In this document: piece by piece, positions 63,286-64,000 of the stretch | How the letters are laid out: each line of letters starts with the position of its first letter | Numbering within the stretch: the stretch's first letter is position 1 | Source of the DNA: Archangium lansingense | GTDB taxonomy: Bacteria; Myxococcota; Myxococcia; Myxococcales; Myxococcaceae | NCBI RefSeq assembly: GCF_026626635.1 | Contig: NZ_JAPNKA010000001.1 | Span: 1,426,001-1,490,000, forward strand | Direction: 5' to 3' | Length of the DNA: 64,000 nt | Position numbers and translations under genes: made by a program | Notes under the pieces: generated by a model | Databases searched by the model: none | Told to the model about the DNA's origin: nothing | The model's input: the letters and a program-made list of their open reading frames with translations, nothing else

Positions 63286-64000
63286 ATGCTCTCTCTGCTC
63301 AGCTCCACCGCTTCGAAGGGGCCTCGCTCGCGCTCGTCCAGGCTCCTGCCCTGGTTGGCCTGCCTCGGGCTGGGTCTCGCCGCCCCTGGCTGCGAGCCGA
63401 CCGATGACGGCAACAAGGACCCTCTCGATTACACGCACCCGTTGGAGGAGGGGACTCCCATCTGCGGGCGGCCCGACTTCAACCAGATGTTCCCGTACTC
63501 CATCCGCTCCGAGACGCTTCCGGTGCTCGTCCACTACTACAAGGAGTCCGAGCGGGAGACGGCCCAGCAGGTGCTCGCGTTCGTCGAGAAGGGCTGGGAC
63601 TATCACGTCAACCGGCTCGGCATGCGGCCGGGGCTCACGGACAAGGGCGAGTGCGGCCCTGATGATGCCTTCGACGTGTTCGTGTGGAAGGGGCACCGAA
63701 GCTGCCTCGTCAACGTGCTCTCGGGTGAGCCCTCCACCTGGTGGGATGACCGGCGCGGTTTCATGGTCGTCGATCCGTGGGGTCCCTACGGCGGACCCGA
63801 GCTCGAGGAGACCGTGGTCCATGAGATGGCGCATGCCTCGCAGGCCGCGGACGACTGGTACGAGGCCCCCCACACCTTCGAGATGTCCGCCGTCTTCGCG
63901 GACCAGGTGTACGCGGACTGCTACATCAAGACCTACTTCGACGACTTCCAGGCCCACCCGGACTGGGCGCTGGACCGTGATGACAAGTACGAGACCTGGT
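63286..64000 (+). CDS. HExxH lipoprotein, 3' partial
   Basis: 238 residues visible, open to the window's end. Lipoprotein signal (LGLGLAAPGC, lipidated C36). Zinc-metallopeptidase-like motif ETVVHEMAHASQAADDW with H179-E180-x-x-H183. The preceding stretch (LPVLVHYYKESERETAQQVLAFVEKGWDYHV) resembles the propeptide-like alpha/beta part of related myxobacterial surface proteins. Start ATG 63286 was preferred over 63277 because AAAGGA is 9 bp before it. The C-terminus lies outside the window. Confidence 0.7.
   Translation, partial: MLSLLSSTASKGPRSRSSRLLPWLACLGLGLAAPGCEPTDDGNKDPLDYTHPLEEGTPICGRPDFNQMFPYSIRSETLPVLVHYYKESERETAQQVLAFVEKGWDYHVNRLGMRPGLTDKGECGPDDAFDVFVWKGHRSCLVNVLSGEPSTWWDDRRGFMVVDPWGPYGGPELEETVVHEMAHASQAADDWYEAPHTFEMSAVFADQVYADCYIKTYFDDFQAHPDWALDRDDKYETW

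Noticed and set aside
1..64000. tRNA, rRNA, CRISPR arrays, IS elements, prophage or plasmid origin
   Set aside because: None was recognised on either strand: no spaced direct repeats of CRISPR type, no transposase or integrase motifs, no tRNA cloverleaf noticed. A covariance-model scan was not possible here.

Overview
The window is about 70% GC and densely packed with genes on both strands. It carries families typical of predatory delta-proteobacteria: a DUF2378 (Myxococcus paralogous family) protein, PilZ proteins, many HExxH lipoproteins, M4 peptidases with PPC tails, VIT/VWA lipoproteins and two-component phosphorelays. The best reading is a chromosome segment of a myxobacterium, probably Cystobacterineae (Archangium/Cystobacter-like). 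This is inferred from gene content only. No rRNA, tRNA, CRISPR array, IS element or prophage was recognised.

Layout. 1-8.9 kb: end of a secreted M4 peptidase, a lipoprotein, a YdjM-like membrane hydrolase, a cysteine-cluster protein, an acyl-CoA dehydrogenase, a TonB-dependent receptor and a DUF427 protein, separated by palindromic repeats. 9.1-12.9 kb: a three-gene histidine kinase/response regulator operon. 13.1-15.1 kb: beta-carbonic anhydrase, a small peptide gene with the hallmarks of a microviridin-type graspetide precursor (leader PFFARLLEEQ, two TxK[FY]PSDxDE cores), an alpha/beta hydrolase and a 52-residue membrane protein. 15.1-31.6 kb: housekeeping and accessory genes (FRG domain, JmjC cupin, UDP-sugar pyrophosphorylase behind a pair of palindromic operators, PIG-L deacetylase, TPR lipoprotein, heme-oxygenase-like protein, PilZ protein, DUF2378, a 1225-residue VIT/VWA lipoprotein).

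31.7-37.6 kb is a compact minus-strand effector module: PAAR-like DUF4150, DUF2169, a degenerate ketosynthase-like protein, an AHH-nuclease toxin, an Imm11 immunity protein, an Imm49-like protein and a decayed second Imm11 copy. It looks like a type VI secretion cargo island with its own immunity genes; no secretion-apparatus genes are present. 37.6-47.3 kb: TyrA/chorismate mutase, an SnoaL-like protein, a beta-barrel protein, a chemoreceptor, a U32 peptidase/RlhA homologue, an HExxH lipoprotein interrupted by an in-frame TGA, an aminotransferase, and a frameshifted cysteine-rich secreted peptide. 47.3-53.5 kb: a candidate small RNA with a strong terminator, then a complete TolC-adaptor-RND efflux operon with an 18-bp inverted repeat upstream. 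53.5-64 kb: VanY-like peptidase, membrane protein, MFS transporter, VOC/2OG-oxygenase/SRPBCC run, a class C beta-lactamase-like hydrolase, a deacetylase-P450 pair, an ATP-grasp protein and a truncated HExxH lipoprotein.

The two places most likely to hold undescribed biology are the orphan two-core graspetide precursor near 13.9 kb and the PAAR/DUF2169/ketosynthase-like/AHH toxin island. All family assignments come from reading motifs; no database search was run.
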